Assembly: GCA_040767605.1 (NCBI GenBank)
Contig: JAXGOI010000001.1
Span: forward strand, 1,793,662 to 1,857,661
Direction: 5' to 3'
DNA: 64,000 bases
From: JAXGOI01 sp040767605
GTDB lineage: Bacteria > Bacillota > Dehalobacteriia > UBA4068
The notes beneath the pieces were generated by a model. It searched no databases and was not told the origin of the DNA. It saw only the letters and a list, made by a program, of their open reading frames with translations. This document shows positions 50,768-60,077 of this stretch, one piece after another. The position numbers were made by a program, and so were the translations under genes. Positions within the stretch are counted from its first letter, which is position 1. Every line of letters begins with the position of its first letter.

Positions 50768-52455
50768 GTAAATTAGTAGATAGCAGTATTAGTATTTATG
50801 AAGCCTTAGAGAATATAAAAACTGGCAAATATGTTATGCCAGCATTTCAAAGGCAGTATGTTTGGAGCATGGAGCAGGTGGAAAAATTATGGGATTCCAT
50901 CCTTTTAGATTACCCTATAGCTACATTTTTATTTTGGCATGTTGATGATGATAATGTAACTTGGGATACTTACTTTTGTAATTTTTTATATGAAGTCACA
51001 TTTGATAATCGTAAGCAAGCTGATACAGTAAATTATGAGCTAAGTAATATAAATGTTAATCAGACTGATACAGCAGTACTAGATGGACAACAAAGATTAA
51101 CTTCATTGTTTTTATCTTTATTTGGGAATGCTTTTATTAGACAAAAATATGCAAGGAGAAAAAATAAAGGTGGCATAGTTACAAAACTTTTGATTGAGTT
51201 AAATAAAAACAAAATAACTGTTGATGAGGAAGAATATAATAGCAAAAAATATGATATCAAATTTAGTGAAAAAGTTGGGAAGATAAGCCCTACGCAGTTT
51301 GAGATTAAAAATATATTAGATCCAAAATTTCAAGATGATAGGACTAGAGATAAGGCTATTGAAGAAGCCATTGCCAATGTACCTGCAGATAGTAAGGATT
51401 ATGCTAGAAATATTTTAAATAAACTATACAATAAAGTTTTTGTAGAAAAGCTTATTCGGTATACAGAAATTCACGACATGAAACAAGATGATGCTCTAGA
51501 AATGTTTGTTAGATTTAATAGCGGTGGAAAAGCCTTGCGTAAATCTGAAATAACTATGTCTATACTTGAAGCATACTGGCCAAGTGCTAAGACAGAATTC
51601 GGAAAATTGCTTGTTGATTCTTATGAAGGTTTTGGCACAGACTTTATAATTCGTTCTGCACTTATGATTTATGGGGATGTTGTTAAATCAAATATTAGTA
51701 AAAGTATAGCTGAAGAATTAAAGAATAATTGGAGCGAATTTAAGAAGGCATTAAAAAATTTAGAAAGCATATTAAAAGAAATAAAAATCGGTGTTAGTAG
51801 ATTTGCAAGTAGTTGGAACGTATTATTGCCAATTATATACTTTATTTACTATAACCCTGAATACAGAAATAACCTTGATGGAATACGTGCCTATTTAATT
51901 AGGGCAGTTTTATTTACTTATTTTCAATCAGGTACAACTAGCAAATTGCAGCAAATGAAGAGCAGGATTAATGAAAATGATTATGAGATAACAGTGGATA
52001 TGCTTAACCAAATGAATGATCTAAGAGTGACGGATGGTAAAATTGAAGATATATTAAATGAGGAAAAAGGCAGTAGAGTTGCAGGAGAAGCTTTATATTT
52101 CCTTAGTCTAGATTGGAGAAATAATCATTTTAAATATGAGCAAGATCACCTTCATCCTTTTGAGAGATTTGATGGTAATAAGCCTATTGCAGTTTCCATG
52201 GAAGATTGGAGAAATTGGAGAGGTAATCGCAATAGACTGGCTAATTTGCACTTGTTGGAAGGTAGAAGTAATGCTAGTAAAAGTGATATGAGACTTGTAG
52301 ATTATTATAATGATATGAATGATGCTCAGAAAGAAGAATTTAGAAAACAATCATTTATACCTGAAGGAGTTTCACTTGAATTAGAGAACTTTGATGAGTT
52401 TTATGAGAAGAGAAAAAAGATATTAACTGTGAAGATAAGGGAGTTATTGGGGTAA
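50764..52455 (+). CDS. DUF262-HNH protein, GmrSD-type (type IV restriction-like)
   Basis: A 563-residue protein. The N-terminal DUF262 (ParB-like) domain shows PAFQRQYVWSMEQVEKLWDS near residue 22 and DGQQRLTSLFLSLFG near 104. The C-terminal DUF1524-type HNH nuclease shows DHLHPFERFDG near 459 and NRNRLANLHLLEGRSNASKS near 484. GmrSD-like proteins cut modified phage DNA in a nucleotide-dependent way, and fused single-chain forms are common. It lies directly after the prophage recombinases, suggesting a defence cargo. Confidence 0.85.
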   Translation: MSKLVDSSISIYEALENIKTGKYVMPAFQRQYVWSMEQVEKLWDSILLDYPIATFLFWHVDDDNVTWDTYFCNFLYEVTFDNRKQADTVNYELSNINVNQTDTAVLDGQQRLTSLFLSLFGNAFIRQKYARRKNKGGIVTKLLIELNKNKITVDEEEYNSKKYDIKFSEKVGKISPTQFEIKNILDPKFQDDRTRDKAIEEAIANVPADSKDYARNILNKLYNKVFVEKLIRYTEIHDMKQDDALEMFVRFNSGGKALRKSEITMSILEAYWPSAKTEFGKLLVDSYEGFGTDFIIRSALMIYGDVVKSNISKSIAEELKNNWSEFKKALKNLESILKEIKIGVSRFASSWNVLLPIIYFIYYNPEYRNNLDGIRAYLIRAVLFTYFQSGTTSKLQQMKSRINENDYEITVDMLNQMNDLRVTDGKIEDILNEEKGSRVAGEALYFLSLDWRNNHFKYEQDHLHPFERFDGNKPIAVSMEDWRNWRGNRNRLANLHLLEGRSNASKSDMRLVDYYNDMNDAQKEEFRKQSFIPEGVSLELENFDEFYEKRKKILTVKIRELLG

Positions 52456-52507
52456 TTTCTTATTAAGTAAATTAATAAAAAAACAATAATTGTGGAGGTT
52501 AAATTAA

Positions 52508-53437
52508 GTGGAACCTGAGATTAGAAACCTATCTTCTATTGAAATTAGAAATCTAATGCTAGAAACTTTGGCTTATGAAGGGTCGGAAATTGATTCAGAA
52601 GGTAAAACATTCAAAAAATACGGTTATCAAGGAGCACAATCAGATCTATATCGTCTTATGGAAGGTCTAGCAGTGAAAAAAGGGCTTGTAAAAGAAAAGG
52701 TTAGTTTGTCTAGAGCAGCATGGGGAGCAAGTGGCCTTATGCTCCATCCGCACAGTACAACAAATTTTAGTCGAAGTGATATACAGAATATATTTGAACA
52801 GTTTCATTTATTACTTAACCAAGGAATTATAGCACCTGGGGCAGTAGGCAACTATGGTCATAACTTACCTTATTTTCATGTCACAGAATATGGGCTTAAA
52901 TGTTTAGAAGAACTGGAGATTTTACCTTATGACATAGATGGGTATTTTGATAAAATTAAAAGTATACCAAGTATTTCTGAGTGGACAGAATTTTATATAA
53001 AACAGGCTTTACAATGCTATAATGCTAATTGTATGGAAGCGGCAGTAATTATGTTAGGTTTAGCTAGTGAAAGAATGATTGATGAGAAATTAAATGCATT
53101 ACTTGGCTATTTATCTAGAAATTTCAGAATTGAACACTCACAAATGAGGGGTGAGGTGGCTAATAAAAGAAAGGCATCGGAAAAATTTAATTGTTATAAA
53201 AAGTATTTTAATTTGATAAAAAACAGAGTATCAGATGTAGAATTTAAAGAAATGCTACCAATGGTTGATAGGGTTGCATTTCAGGCATATGCGAATTTTA
53301 CCAGAATAACTAGAAATGGATTGGCACACCCGTCTGATACAAAAATGGAGAGAATTGAAGTTTTAATGATTTTTATTTCCTTTGTAAAATATTGTCAGAT
53401 ACAATACGGTTTTATTGATTACTACATCAACAATTAG
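52508..53437 (+). CDS. HEPN-type hypothetical protein
   Basis: A 309-residue protein starting GTG with GGAGG upstream. The C-terminal half is all-helical, with EAAVIMLGLASERMIDEKL near residue 178 and RNGLAH near 275. The latter fits the Rx4H motif of HEPN ribonucleases and abortive-infection proteins. The N-terminal part (YGYQGAQSDLYRLMEGLAV) looks like a winged-helix region. It follows the DUF262 gene after 52 bases. RNase activity is an inference from one motif. Confidence 0.55.
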   Translation: MEPEIRNLSSIEIRNLMLETLAYEGSEIDSEGKTFKKYGYQGAQSDLYRLMEGLAVKKGLVKEKVSLSRAAWGASGLMLHPHSTTNFSRSDIQNIFEQFHLLLNQGIIAPGAVGNYGHNLPYFHVTEYGLKCLEELEILPYDIDGYFDKIKSIPSISEWTEFYIKQALQCYNANCMEAAVIMLGLASERMIDEKLNALLGYLSRNFRIEHSQMRGEVANKRKASEKFNCYKKYFNLIKNRVSDVEFKEMLPMVDRVAFQAYANFTRITRNGLAHPSDTKMERIEVLMIFISFVKYCQIQYGFIDYYINN

Positions 53438-53682
53438 GAAAACAAAAATTATAAATAGTTGTATAGCTAAGGGATAGACTTATTCCCACTTACGGATACT
53501 TCTAAAATAGCCATTGACATATTCCCGACTACCACCTAAACTAGAAAATACCAAAATGTACTAGGGAAAGTAAAAAAATGTTAGAAACATCAATCCAGAC
53601 GGGTCGTTCCACGTTGAGACGGTAGTATTGATGTCAAGGGTAGATAAGTAAGAGTGTAATAAGATAAGTAAATAAAGGCTTT

Positions 53683-53730
53683 CCGTGATTTGAGTTCTGG
53701 TTTAGCCGGAAGGATAATCACGGTTTTTTT
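53683..53730 (+). terminator. Intrinsic terminator with inner hairpin
   Basis: CCGTGATT (53683-53690) pairs with AATCACGG (53716-53723); an inner TTCTGG/CCGGAA hairpin sits between and seven T's follow. Confidence 0.85.
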
Positions 53731-53925
53731 GCTTTGAGGGAAAATATCAAAGAATGGTGAACTGCTCATTGGATTTACTAATTTGAATGTGGGATTGGTC
53801 AGTTGATAAGATTGATAGCAAAATTATGATGAGTTGACAAGATTGCTAACAGGATTATCTGGTGACAATCGCCATTTTTATTCACATCAATTCACGTAAA
53901 AAATGTATTAAATCATATCAAATCG

Positions 53926-53954
53926 TTGAACATGGTTTGGATTTATGCTATATT
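53926..53954 (+). promoter_or_regulatory. Promoter of the excisionase-like gene
   Basis: TTGAAC (53926-53931) and TATATT (53949-53954) are 17 bases apart, with an extended -10 TGC (53946-53948). Confidence 0.7.
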
Positions 53955-53990
53955 GAATTGTGTTCAAATATTTGCAAGGAGGAGTTAATT

Positions 53991-54185
53991 ATGAACGAAG
54001 ATTATATGGATAAATGGATTAGCATAGACGAGGCTGCAGAATATTTAGGAGTTAACAAGGATACAATTCGCAACTGGATAAAAAAAGACTCAAGTATTCC
54101 TGCAAATAAGATAGGGAAACAATGGAGATTCAAAAGATCCGAATTAGATACATGGGTAAAGAACGGTCAAAGTGCTATTGACTGA
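53991..54185 (+). CDS. Excisionase-type helix-turn-helix protein (HTH_17)
   Basis: A 64-residue MerR-superfamily DNA-binding protein: WISIDEAAEYLGVNKDTIRNW, then IPANKIGKQWRFKRSELDTW, the standard HTH_17/excisionase layout. It may be the excision factor of an integrated element or a regulator of the methylase genes that follow. AAGGAGGAG precedes the ATG at 53991; the longer frame from 53862 lacks support. Confidence 0.85.
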   Translation: MNEDYMDKWISIDEAAEYLGVNKDTIRNWIKKDSSIPANKIGKQWRFKRSELDTWVKNGQSAID

Positions 54186-54201
54186 ATACAGAGGTGAACA
54201 T

Positions 54202-54615
54202 ATGAGAACGATTTTATTAAGTTTTAAAGAGAGTATATATAAAAAATTATAACTGGCGAAAATATATATGAATATAGGAAGTTTTTTCCGGATGAAGCAA
54301 TCAAGCATATTTATAAATGTCAGTACACCAATAAAATCGATTGTAGGAATCATGCATCTTAATAAGATGAAAATTGAAAATCGGAAAATAAATTATACAA
54401 ACGATGAAAATACCTTGCAAAGAATTGACACTTATCTGCAGCATCATAAATATGTTTTGGAAATAGCAGAATTTAAAGACGTCAATAGAATTTCCATTGT
54501 ACAGTTAAGAAATGATGTACCAGACTTTGTTGTGCCACAGATGTATTACTTTATTGATGGTGCTCCATTACTAGGCTATTTGGGGCGAAACCTAATACAT
54601 TTAGGGAGAAAATAA
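54202..54615 (+). pseudogene. Frameshifted ASCH-domain gene
   Basis: ATG at 54202 after GAGGTG begins MRTILLSFKESIYKK, a usual ASCH opening, then stops at TAA (54250-54252). In a second frame the reading continues as ITGENIYEYRKFFPDEAIKH, and in a third as INVSTPIKSIVGIMHLNKM up to 54615. The joined sequence looks like one ASCH (PUA-like RNA-binding) protein of about 135 residues broken by two indels. An intact ORF from 54268 covers only the end. Sequencing error could also explain it. Confidence 0.6.
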
Positions 54616-54675
54616 TTCACGATTTTTCTCATATAACAAGTGAACAAGTCTGTAAGTAAAATAAAGGAGCTTGAT

Positions 54676-56316
54676 ATGAATAACAGGGAATGTACAAATT
54701 TATGGTCTTATTTAAGTGAAAAAAGCAGATTCATTGAAACAGAGATGGATGCACTAACACGAAAAAGAACGGGAAGCTATTATACAGATTTAAAACTAAC
54801 GGATACCATGATGCATGAGTTAGTTGAGCATCTGATAGCTAAATATCCAAATAAAAAGATATGTGAATATCGATTTTTAGAACCATGTGTTGGAGCAGGT
54901 AATTTTGTTTTCTCATATATAAAAGCAGTTAAATCAACAGGGATAGATGCAGAAGATGCACAAGTTATGTTTGATAACATTTATGTTGCAGATGCAAACG
55001 AAGACGCATTAGCTGGATATAAAGAGTCTTTAAGGGAAATAGCTGCATTATTTTGGAACATAGATTTATCTGATGGATATTTTAATAAGCATATGGGGTC
55101 TAGTCTACTAGTTGATGTAACATCAGAAAAACTAAATTACATCAGTATCGATGATGTCTTTCCATCTGAAATCGTCGCAAAAGGATTTGATATTGTCGCG
55201 ACAAATCCACCTTACAAGAATCTTAAAGCTGAAAGAAGTCATTATAACAGTAATGACGAATATGATAGAGATAAAGATAAATACGCTGTTATTTCAAAAA
55301 TAGTGTCAAAACATTTTAACTACTCTAAGGGTGGGGTGTTGAATCTATATAAATTATTTGTTGAAGAGATTCTCGACCGTTATGCCAATGCAAATGCACA
55401 TGTTAGTTTGCTTATTCCTGCATCGATAATGTCTGATAAGACGTCTATGAAGATGAGAACACATATTCTTAAAGAAACTAAGTTGATTTCTGTCAAGGTT
55501 ATTGGAGAGAGTAGCGGATTTATAGCTGCACAACAGGCACTAGCTGCGATTTTTCTGCAAAAAGGTGAAAAAACGGACAAGGTAACTGTTACCAAGGATT
55601 TTTTTAATAACCCTGGAGATGTGGCAGAAGTTTCAATTAAAGATATTCTGAACGAAAATACAGGGAATGCAATTGTGTCGGTTGCACCAAAAGAATATAG
55701 ACTCTTGAAGAAATTAAGACGATTTCCAATTGTCAAAGATTTGCCGTACGTGGTTAATCTGCGAGGAGAACTTGATTTGACAGCAAATAAACAAAATATC
55801 GTTAATAACATCACTGAATACCCTTTGTTAAGGGGTAGGAATATTGGATACTATAACTTGATTACTACTTTTGAAAATGAATTTGTGTCGAGTGATTTTG
55901 TTCATGCAACAAAAAAGAAATGTTATATTAAACAAGAAAGAATTATATGTCAGCAGATTGCTAATATGAATAAAGAAAGACGCATAACATTTGCGTTAGC
56001 ACCAAAGAATTGCGTATTGGGCAATTCGTGTAATTTCATCACTGTTAGTGAAAACCAGTACGGAATAGATATATATACTTTATTGGGACTATTTAATACC
56101 AAAATAATAAATTGGTTATTTAAATTGACTAGTAGTAATAATCATGTGAGCAATTACGAAATTGATTGTTTTCCAATCCCTATAGGGGCACCAGAACTTA
56201 AAGAAATATCAATACTTTCTAGAAGATACTTGGAAGATCGTAATGAAAAACTTATTGTTGAAATAGAGTTATTAGCACAAAAAGCGTATGGAATTACAAA
56301 AGCCATAGGAGAGTAA
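54676..56316 (+). CDS. Type IIS N6-adenine methyltransferase, Alw26I/Eco31I-like
   Basis: A 546-residue gamma-class amino-methyltransferase. Motif I FLEPCVGAGNFVFSY near residue 71 and catalytic NPPYKN near 178; the C-terminal half (LRGRNIGYYNLITTF; NHVSNYEIDCFPIPIG) is the target-recognition region typical of Eco57I-type enzymes. It would methylate adenine in one strand of the asymmetric site cut by the endonuclease at 57756. AAAGGAG precedes ATG 54676. The next methyltransferase starts 3 bases after its stop. Confidence 0.85.
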   Translation: MNNRECTNLWSYLSEKSRFIETEMDALTRKRTGSYYTDLKLTDTMMHELVEHLIAKYPNKKICEYRFLEPCVGAGNFVFSYIKAVKSTGIDAEDAQVMFDNIYVADANEDALAGYKESLREIAALFWNIDLSDGYFNKHMGSSLLVDVTSEKLNYISIDDVFPSEIVAKGFDIVATNPPYKNLKAERSHYNSNDEYDRDKDKYAVISKIVSKHFNYSKGGVLNLYKLFVEEILDRYANANAHVSLLIPASIMSDKTSMKMRTHILKETKLISVKVIGESSGFIAAQQALAAIFLQKGEKTDKVTVTKDFFNNPGDVAEVSIKDILNENTGNAIVSVAPKEYRLLKKLRRFPIVKDLPYVVNLRGELDLTANKQNIVNNITEYPLLRGRNIGYYNLITTFENEFVSSDFVHATKKKCYIKQERIICQQIANMNKERRITFALAPKNCVLGNSCNFITVSENQYGIDIYTLLGLFNTKIINWLFKLTSSNNHVSNYEIDCFPIPIGAPELKEISILSRRYLEDRNEKLIVEIELLAQKAYGITKAIGE

Positions 56317-56319
56317 AAA

Positions 56320-57705
56320 ATGGACAAAAGCAAATATATTAGTGAATACACAGATGCGATAAAGCACATACTTCCTCAAATCACAAGTGAGCAGGCTTGT
56401 AAAATTGTAACCGGTCAACTTAAAATTGAAGATTTTTTTGATGAAATAAGCAATTTCAATATGAATGTTGCCCAAGGAATAACTAAAAAATATATGGCAC
56501 TTTTAAGGGGAAAAGTGTTAAATCATACAACATTTAAGCTAAGTGATTTAGATATGGAAATGATTAAATCTGTACCACCGGGGGGAAGTTGGAAAGATAT
56601 ACCGATGGAAACCGTAGAGAAATCAAAAAGGTTAAAGCGTATTACTCAGACTGGTGGACGTACAACATTGTATGGTCGAATAGACTATGATAAACCTAGT
56701 TATACAATTACAACATATTTCAATAGACCAGGAAATGGAACGTATGTACATCCTGTTCACGAAAGAGTCTTATCCGTGAGAGAAGCGGCTAGATTCCAGA
56801 CTTTTAGAGATGATTATTATTTTTATGGAAACAAAACACAGCATTTAAAACAGGTTGGAAATGCCGTACCTACGATATTGGCTTATCAAATAGCACGAGA
56901 GATAAAGAGTAAAACCGGGTGTTCAAAGTCAATTGATTTGTTTTGTGGCGCAGGAGGAATGACAGCTGGTTTTAAAGCAGCAGGTATAGAATCTCTATTG
57001 AGTAATGATATTGAAGAAAGTGCCTGTGTGACTTTGAAAATAAACAACCCAGAGATTGAGGTCTTATGCGGCGATATAACTAAAGTTGTAACAAAGGATG
57101 CTATTGAAAAGGCGGCATTAGAAGGTGGTGCGGAAATCATATGTGGTGGGCCCCCTTGCCAAGGTTTTTCTATGGCTGGATTCAGATCAAATGATGACCC
57201 AAGAAATCAGTTGTTTAGAGAATTTGTTGATATTGTAATGCGCGTAAACCCTAAAATAATCATATTTGAGAATGTTCAAGGATTATTGAGTTATCAGGGA
57301 GGACAAACATATCGGGAGATACACGCACTCTTTGCAGAATTGGGATATCATACAGAGGGTAGAACTCTGATGGCGAGTGATTATGCAGTTCCGCAAAAGA
57401 GAAAAAGGGTTTTTATAGTCTGTACCCGAAACGATTTATCAGTATCTCCTTCAGAATTGTTTCCAGATCCTATAACATCCGTTGAAGAAAACCAAGTAAC
57501 AGCACGAGAAACTATCGGAGATTTGGAAAAGAGTCAATGCGATGAAGATGCAGCATATATTGATTCTGATGAGTCAGATATACTTGATTTTTTTAAAGGT
57601 AAAATATCATTTGATGAATATATAAACTTAAAAACCTCGCTTGAACAATCGAAAGGAAACGCAGAAAAGCCATATTCACAATTAAGCTTGTTGGATTTGA
57701 TGTAA
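56320..57705 (+). CDS. Circularly permuted C5-cytosine methyltransferase
   Basis: A 461-residue enzyme whose motif order is permuted. The motif IX-X region comes first (TLYGRIDYDKPSYTITTYF near residue 111; RVLSVREAARFQTF near 148; LKQVGNAVPT near 176). Then follow motif I SIDLFCGAGGMTAGF near 205, catalytic GGPPCQGFSMAG near 276, FENVQGLL near 316 and QKRKRVFIV near 359. Natural permutation is known for M.BssHII. It forms the cytosine-specific partner of the adenine methyltransferase for the two strands of an asymmetric site. Confidence 0.88.
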   Translation: MDKSKYISEYTDAIKHILPQITSEQACKIVTGQLKIEDFFDEISNFNMNVAQGITKKYMALLRGKVLNHTTFKLSDLDMEMIKSVPPGGSWKDIPMETVEKSKRLKRITQTGGRTTLYGRIDYDKPSYTITTYFNRPGNGTYVHPVHERVLSVREAARFQTFRDDYYFYGNKTQHLKQVGNAVPTILAYQIAREIKSKTGCSKSIDLFCGAGGMTAGFKAAGIESLLSNDIEESACVTLKINNPEIEVLCGDITKVVTKDAIEKAALEGGAEIICGGPPCQGFSMAGFRSNDDPRNQLFREFVDIVMRVNPKIIIFENVQGLLSYQGGQTYREIHALFAELGYHTEGRTLMASDYAVPQKRKRVFIVCTRNDLSVSPSELFPDPITSVEENQVTARETIGDLEKSQCDEDAAYIDSDESDILDFFKGKISFDEYINLKTSLEQSKGNAEKPYSQLSLLDLM

Positions 57706-57709
57706 AAAA

Positions 57710-57749
57710 GAGGATGACTACACATCAATATTTGGTGGTAGCCATCCTC
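57710..57749. terminator. Bidirectional terminator between convergent R-M genes
   Basis: GAGGATG (57710-57716) pairs with CATCCTC (57743-57749); CTAC/GTAG extends it across one mismatch. It separates the methylases from the endonuclease operon. Confidence 0.7.
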
Positions 57750-57755
57750 ATGCTT

Positions 57756-59165
57756 TTACAATGAATAGATTATTCTGTTCTGAATTTTTTCAATCAAGCC
57801 GATTACTAGTTGTTTGTTTATTAATAGAGGGACTCCAGATTCAATTCCAGAACAAATGGAATTTAATATGGCGGTTTCATTTGAATTTAGGTCGTTTCTA
57901 TTGTTACGATTATCTTTTTCACTATAATCGTAAACCGAATCGATGGCGATTCTTCGATATCTGTCTGTTTCATACTGGTTTCTGCCTGTGAAATGTCTTT
58001 CTGTCCTACCAATAATTTCTCCCCTATCATTAAGCGTATAGGAGTATTTAAAATAATCATAATTAGGTTCTAAAAATGCAGTAACAAGGAAATACTCCCC
58101 ATAAATGGGACAATTTTCGAGAATGGTTTTTAAAACAAACATAAAGTTAGCCATGTTTTGTTTTAAAGCATTACGATAGACTGTAGAAACTTTTTGAGGA
58201 TTGGCAGAGTAATTAGCTCTAATAAATTCCCAAATTAGCTTTGAATGCCATGACATTGGATATATACCTGTTCGATTTTCTGTTTCTATAATGCTTTCGA
58301 TATCTATAACCTGCAATCTATCACGCTTGGATGAATTGTCCCCACTTGGCATAGGTTGTAAATAACGAGGGTCATGAATAAATCCTAATGAAATTGGACC
58401 AATGTGGTCTGCTGATGCGCCATCAAAAAAACCACTTCCCATAAACTGATTGGCAGCATGGATATTACCATCGCTCCAATACTCATAGGCTCGCCTATCT
58501 TTGGTATATGATTTAAGATTTTCTTTCGAACGTCCCTTATCTTGGGTAGCCCTACAACAACGATTATATGTATGAAAACCATCGTAACGGTCGGGAAAAT
58601 TAGACATTGCACCAGGACCTAAGCATTTTTTATTACCCTTGCGACACATATATTCTAATGCATCAACAATTTCATCTTTTTGTGAAGTGTGAGAATTTAA
58701 GTCCAATCCCCCCTTACTGATTAGAAAGGTAGCAATATCAGTTTGTTGAATTCCCTGATTAACTAGTTCATCCCATATATCAGAAATATGATCACAATCA
58801 GTAAACTCTACATTAAATCTCTTGTTTAGAGATTTCAAAAAGTTTGCATTAGGATAATGATAATATAAGGACATTTCTTTGCCACAAATTTGGCATACTT
58901 TCCATTTGCTTGGATGAATTTCAAGCATAACATCAGCATACATGCCTGGATATGCTTCGTAATCCTTTATAAATCCCAATTCGTTAGCCTTTTGAATGCA
59001 CCAAGTGATTCTTCCTTGACCGATATCCGATTTAGCCGTTGCTATCCATGCTAAGGAGCCGTCTGGCTTCTTCTTTATAGGTAATCCCTGATAATTTGGA
59101 TGGTTAACAATCCGTCCCATATAATTCAAAAATCTTGGATGCCATTGCTTTTCAACTTGTGCCAT
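57756..59165 (-). CDS. Type IIS restriction endonuclease, Alw26I/Eco31I/Esp3I family
   Basis: A 469-residue endonuclease. The HNH/ββα-metal centre reads SADHIGPISLGF near residue 249, followed by an asparagine/lysine block (SGDNSSKRDR) near 274; Eco31I is an established HNH relative. Cysteine pairs CQICGKEMS near 93 and CCRATQ near 210 may bind zinc. It would cut at a fixed distance from an asymmetric site protected by the two methylases. Start follows AGGAGG. It is the last gene of a minus-strand run from 63359. Confidence 0.87.
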   Translation of the reverse strand: MAQVEKQWHPRFLNYMGRIVNHPNYQGLPIKKKPDGSLAWIATAKSDIGQGRITWCIQKANELGFIKDYEAYPGMYADVMLEIHPSKWKVCQICGKEMSLYYHYPNANFLKSLNKRFNVEFTDCDHISDIWDELVNQGIQQTDIATFLISKGGLDLNSHTSQKDEIVDALEYMCRKGNKKCLGPGAMSNFPDRYDGFHTYNRCCRATQDKGRSKENLKSYTKDRRAYEYWSDGNIHAANQFMGSGFFDGASADHIGPISLGFIHDPRYLQPMPSGDNSSKRDRLQVIDIESIIETENRTGIYPMSWHSKLIWEFIRANYSANPQKVSTVYRNALKQNMANFMFVLKTILENCPIYGEYFLVTAFLEPNYDYFKYSYTLNDRGEIIGRTERHFTGRNQYETDRYRRIAIDSVYDYSEKDNRNNRNDLNSNETAILNSICSGIESGVPLLINKQLVIGLIEKIQNRIIYSL

Positions 59166-59176
59166 AATAATACCTC

Positions 59177-59830
59177 CTATTTATATAAGTGAAATTCTCT
59201 CTTTGTGAACCCCATATCTAAAGCTCTATAAAGATACCTTGCAGCAATCGAAGAATAGGGTTTCCAATTTTTGCATTTATTTGATACCGTCTTTGCACTG
59301 CAATCTTCGACTTTGTACATCCATCGATAGGATTGAAGGAATGCACCATCCTCAAATGGCAAAACATCCTGACGGTTTAAAACGAAAATTAAATACATCT
59401 TAGCTGTCCAATTACCGATTCCACGTATTGAGGTCAGCTCTTTCATTATCTCAGTATCGGTCAAATTTTCATGTTCTAGGAAATCAATGTTGTTGTTAAT
59501 CACAGCTTCTGTTAAGCTACGAATATATGTAACCTTTGCATTTGATGTGCCGATACTTCTAATTTCTTCATCAGATAATTTAGAAATACTATCCGGTGTG
59601 ATCCAGCCATCACACAATTCTTCAAGTCTTCCGTATATTTTCTGTCCTGCTTTTATTGAAAGCATCTGCTCAATGATTTCATGAACTAGGAAACAGTATG
59701 TGTTTTCGTCATTGTGAGGCGAATAGCTTATTTCCCCAACCATTGAGATGACTTTTGCCAATCGCCTGTCTTTTTTACAGAGATATTGAACAGAAGGTGT
59801 ATTCATATCGAGTGTGATAGCTTCTGACAT
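59177..59830 (-). CDS. AlkA-like HhH-GPD DNA glycosylase
   Basis: A 217-residue helix-hairpin-helix DNA glycosylase: LTSIRGIGNWTAKMYLIF (hairpin and following helix, near residue 130) and LPFEDGAFLQSYRWMY near 155 with the aspartate as catalytic candidate. It excises damaged bases. Placed between controller and endonuclease, it may repair alkylated DNA or mismatches from deaminated methylcytosine, like the glycosylases and Vsr nucleases found with some C5 R-M systems. Substrate is inferred. It is 11 bases upstream of the endonuclease. Confidence 0.82.
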   Translation of the reverse strand: MSEAITLDMNTPSVQYLCKKDRRLAKVISMVGEISYSPHNDENTYCFLVHEIIEQMLSIKAGQKIYGRLEELCDGWITPDSISKLSDEEIRSIGTSNAKVTYIRSLTEAVINNNIDFLEHENLTDTEIMKELTSIRGIGNWTAKMYLIFVLNRQDVLPFEDGAFLQSYRWMYKVEDCSAKTVSNKCKNWKPYSSIAARYLYRALDMGFTKREFHLYK

Positions 59831-59841
59831 AAGAACCTCCT

Positions 59842-60048
59842 TTAATCATCTATAGTTTCTAAAATATCTTCAAGCTTACAGTCAAGCGCTTCACATATTT
59901 TAAGTAGAATATCTGTAGTGATATTCTCGCCTTTTCCAAGCTTTGCTATGGATGCAGAGCTTATACCGGTGGCATTTTTCAAATCTTGTTTATTCATATT
60001 TTTATCAATTAGCATTTTCCAGAGTTTGTTGTAGCTAATTCTGAGCAT
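59842..60048 (-). CDS. XRE-family controller protein of the type IIS system
   Basis: A 68-residue helix-turn-helix protein (NKQDLKNATGISSASIAKLG; LLKICEALDCKLEDIL). It is closely similar to the controller at 2240-2443 (shared SISYxKLWKxLID-type opening, GISxAS, AKLGxGxNITT), so the two could cross-regulate. It lies 11 bases before the glycosylase gene and 29 bases after the ATPase gene. Confidence 0.82.
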   Translation of the reverse strand: MLRISYNKLWKMLIDKNMNKQDLKNATGISSASIAKLGKGENITTDILLKICEALDCKLEDILETIDD

Positions 60049-60077
60049 ATTTCTATCTCCTTTATTGGATTTCCATC

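Larger units (their letters stand above)
53438..53990 (+). other. 553-base gene-free region with structured RNA signals
   Basis: It contains an ACATCAAT/ATTGATGT stem enclosing 32 bases (53587-53634), a strong terminator (53683-53730) and a promoter (53926-53954). No protein frame with a ribosome site is convincing. The 53587-53730 interval could encode a small RNA. Confidence 0.5.

Noticed and set aside
53438..53990. Group II intron remnant
   Set aside because: No domain V sequence and no reverse transcriptase fragment were visible.
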